From Chara braunii (Eukaryota; Streptophyta; Charophyceae; Charales; Characeae): a stretch of 21,978 nt of DNA. Made by a program: the position numbers and the translations under genes. The notes beneath the pieces were generated by a model. It ran no database searches. It was not told the origin of the DNA and saw only the letters and a program-made list of their open reading frames with translations. Positions 19,701 through 21,978 of the stretch are shown here, piece by piece. The DNA is taken from NCBI GenBank assembly GCA_003427395.1, contig BFEA01000118.1:3069446-3091423 (forward strand), read 5' to 3'. How positions within the stretch are numbered: position 1 is the stretch's first letter; each line of letters starts with the position of its first letter.

Positions 19701-21110
19701 CTCGTGTTCGATTTCAGGCCACCGACAGTTTGTTGTCATGGTAAGAAAGATATCAGGTGATCCATATTTTTGCACGATAGCCATTGCGTCATGATATCAG
19801 CGATGCATGTCACGCGGTCCGCCCGTGAAAGATGGAGGAAGTATTAATCTACGGCCGACGTTCTGTGTGTCATCATGCAAGAGGATCTATCTGATCATGA
19901 AGGTTTTGATAATACTCAGCATGAATTTCATGATGGTGTGAACGGTGGTATAATAGACGACCAGATTTTATTTTTGCGAATGCCATGCACAAATACTCTT
20001 GGAATAGTCTGTTGCTTCGGAAAAGAGTATCTCGTTCAGAAGCACGAGTATAGATATGGAATGCATAGAATTGTCGTGTTGTGATTCTGTGTGTTTCTGA
20101 AGCATGAGACAGATCAGTTTCACCTGCCCAGCCATCCTCTCCAGAAGGGAAAAGCAATACGTAATGAAGTGGATCGAATGATCGGTTTGTGTCATGCACA
20201 GATGTAAGACCACCTTGCTTGGGATGGATACGAACTTCTCGATTAGTAATATTCTCATAAAGAAGTAGGCAAACTTCAAGCAAACCCTCGGGATTGTTGT
20301 AGCGGCGTGCATGCTCATGACTCGGGTGGAGATCCGGATTAATCACAATGGAAAAGGTATCCAGGATATTTTCAGGAAATTCTTAGATTGTGATAAAGTC
20401 ATGGACATAGCGATTCGATTGTATAAGCAAATTATGCAGTTTGCGAAGAAGACGTCGAATTTGGATGACGGTTGCGAGCGGTGTTGCTTCAGGCAGGTCG
20501 AGATTTTGGAGGCGTATGATACTGGCTTTGTTTCCGTCAAGAGAATCATAGATGTAGAGTTGTGCAAAGGACGGTGGCTGGCCATCGTTTGGAAGAAGAG
20601 GTCCAAGTCTGTGTTGAAGTTGACCTTGGATTCGTATCATTGCCGGTCCACGACTAGGTGGTTGTTCAATTTCTTTGACGCTTTGAGATGCGAGAGACAG
20701 TGAATTGTTAAACATTCGTAAATTGGCTCTTAAGCATCTGCCTTATGCGGTGTCTTCTTTCCAGAGGTTGAAAATTCGAGATACTGGGGTGTCAGGAACA
20801 GGATGCGGTCACTGCACGGGCTGCACTTTGCCTTTGCAGCAACATAAAGTTGTCCATTGTTTTTCATGGGACCATTTGTCAGCTTCAAAGTATGTGCAAG
20901 GCGTTCGATTGCCAAGTGCATGTTCGGCGACCGCAGTGTCCGTTTGCCAAAGATAATTTGTGTAGATGCGTGCGTTACGTGGAGCAGGTGCAATGATATG
21001 AATGTGGGTCTGTCGATAACGACGATCTCGTGTTGCACGGCATGAGAGTGAATTGGGATTATGTGCGAGGGATTGTGGCACATGTCCGACATTACGGGAG
21101 CGATTGTCTG
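16732..21110 (-). pseudogene. Helitron Rep/helicase (RepHel), nearly full length, decayed
   Basis: Rolling-circle transposase of an autonomous Helitron, about 1,460 codons by length, as usual for the family. In order on the minus strand: an N-terminal region with W/CC/GKV (KWSHEKQ, LCCCKGKV, near 20830-20880); IRIQGQLQHRLGPLLPNDGQ and FAQLYIYD near 20560-20640; DPLHYVLLFPSGEDGW near 20140-20190; LILPPSFTGGPRDMHR; the HUH motif RGLPHAHIVFFL at about 19550-19515; the paired tyrosines of CKYMFEYILKGPDRA (Tyr codons 19133-19131 and 19121-19119); Walker A DAPAGTGKTF (GTGKT 18056-18042); Walker B VWDEAP near 17825; DFRQ; LPPHDLKMKPAMPLILLRN; and [18 protein letters not shown] (16984-16931). Interruptions: TGA at 20811, 19799, 19286 and 17972, TAA at 20745 and 20385, and frameshifts near 19888, 17035 and 16870. 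An N lies at 18290. The N-terminal start is unclear. It would nick single-stranded DNA and unwind the donor during transposition. Confidence 0.9.
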
Positions 21111-21177
21111 TGATATTGGCAAGAAAACACACACACAGAAAATGTCGAAACAAAAATGAGAGATTGTTGATATGTGT

Positions 21178-21296
21178 CTGCCCGTCTCTCTGTCTCTCTG
21201 TTTTCGTCCATCTCTCTTTCTGTTTCTCTCTGTCTCTCTGTCTCTGTATTTCTATTTCTCTGTGTCTCTCTCTCTCTTGATGTCTCTTTCTCTGTG
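21178..21296. repeat. Imperfect (TCTC/TGTC)n pyrimidine tract
   Basis: Same TCTCTCTGTCTCTCTGT composition as the tract at 15463-15636, placed about 70 bp upstream (minus strand) of the first Helitron coding sequence. Confidence 0.9.
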
Positions 21297-21299
21297 TGT

Positions 21300-21639
21300 T
21301 TGTATGTGTCTTTATGTTGGAATCAAAACAATTGCAAATGGGGTTAGAACATTCAAAAAAATCGGAGCATGGATGAGATATGAAAGCGATTACAACAGAG
21401 AGCAGAGTTGATGTAAGCCAAAATGTAGAAAAAGGACGGTGCAACATTCAGAAAACGAAATTAAAAAAAGGGGGAACGGCAAAAAAAAGGAGAGGATAGT
21501 CGATTTTGATCATCAAGTTTCATGATCATTTATGAAGGACCATATAGAAAACCAGACATTTTGCGATTTCGTGCAGTCCGTGCGTAAATGGACGTGAATA
21601 TGTCTAGCAATGTTGCATAAAACATGTGTGTGTTGTCTG
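21300..21639. other. AT-rich non-coding stretch
   Basis: About 340 bp with short A and G tracts and no frame resembling protein. It might hold the 5' end of the minus-strand Helitron (which would show GA followed by T on the plus strand), but I could not single out a terminus. Confidence 0.4.
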
Positions 21640-21704
<65 letters not shown>

Positions 21705-21726
21705 TGTGTCTGTGTGCGTGTGTGTG

Positions 21727-21805
<79 letters not shown>
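21640..21805. repeat. Compound (TG)n-(GA)n microsatellite
   Basis: TG dinucleotides from about 21640 to 21729, with TGTCTG and GTGCG interruptions in the last part, pass directly into pure GA from 21730 to 21805. Cys-Val and Arg-Glu frames across it are artefacts. Confidence 0.97.
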
Positions 21806-21808
<3 letters not shown>

Positions 21809-21978
21809 TAATTGTCTTCGACGTTAAAGCTGTCGAGTTTACTCGCAGGGACGGTTACTGCGAAGCTAGGGGGGCACAGGGATAGAAGAAAACGAGACAG
21901 AGGCAAATTGAAGGGTGATCTCGCCGTTCCGTTCACAGTTCGTTGAGATCTTATGTGTGTGTGTTTGTGGGTGTGCCT

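Noticed and set aside
14760-21620. Helitron termini (TC start, hairpin plus CTRR end)
   Set aside because: Several YYAG after A and GA before T exist by chance on the plus strand; none had a convincing hairpin and position, so no ends are called.

Overview
The window looks like repeat-dense nuclear DNA of a large-genome eukaryote, most likely a land plant. The evidence is a chromodomain-carrying Ty3/gypsy element with an initiator-Met-type primer binding site, an L1-type LINE piece, a Helitron with a GT-AG intron, long AG, AC and TG microsatellites, and no intact host gene that I recognise. I cannot fix the species. Almost everything identifiable is a decayed transposable element, and two single N characters mark assembly joins.

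Layout, left to right. At 1-770 there is a possible inverted-repeat (MITE-like) element and a CA microsatellite. At 776-5796 lies the left part of a Ty3/gypsy chromovirus: a roughly 980 bp LTR, PBS, a long leader rich in TGACGTGGC motifs, a broken gag with coiled coil, capsid-like region and CCHC knuckle, a damaged protease, only the N-terminal edge of reverse transcriptase, and a chromodomain. RT core, RNase H and integrase are missing. From about 4941 to 9104 this deleted 3' part is repeated head to tail: three units of protease end, RT edge, chromodomain and truncated LTR, with the same RT-to-chromodomain deletion in all three and the same LTR-to-protease junction at both unit joins. The third unit breaks off 80 bp into its LTR, where a 5'-truncated LINE (9105-10050) begins.

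From 10060 to 12400 the DNA is more GC-rich, holds a 146 bp AG tract and has no gene I can name. From 12764 to 13390 there is a frameshifted protein-coding relic of unknown family. From 13391 to 15760 I see only repeats, including a 33 bp imperfect inverted repeat pair, A/T tracts and a CT-rich stretch.

From 15762 to about 21110, on the minus strand, lies an almost full-length Helitron coding region. A Rep/helicase gene carries the HUH motif, two-tyrosine motif, Walker A and B, and the helicase C-terminal motif, interrupted by five stops and three frameshifts. Directly downstream is a second, unrecognised gene of about 299 codons with a canonical 71 bp intron, interrupted by three in-frame TGA codons. 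Helitron termini were not identified. The window ends in a compound TG/GA microsatellite.

The genes do not form a working pathway. The window is a record of nested and tandem TE amplification followed by point decay, in part of the CpG-transition type.
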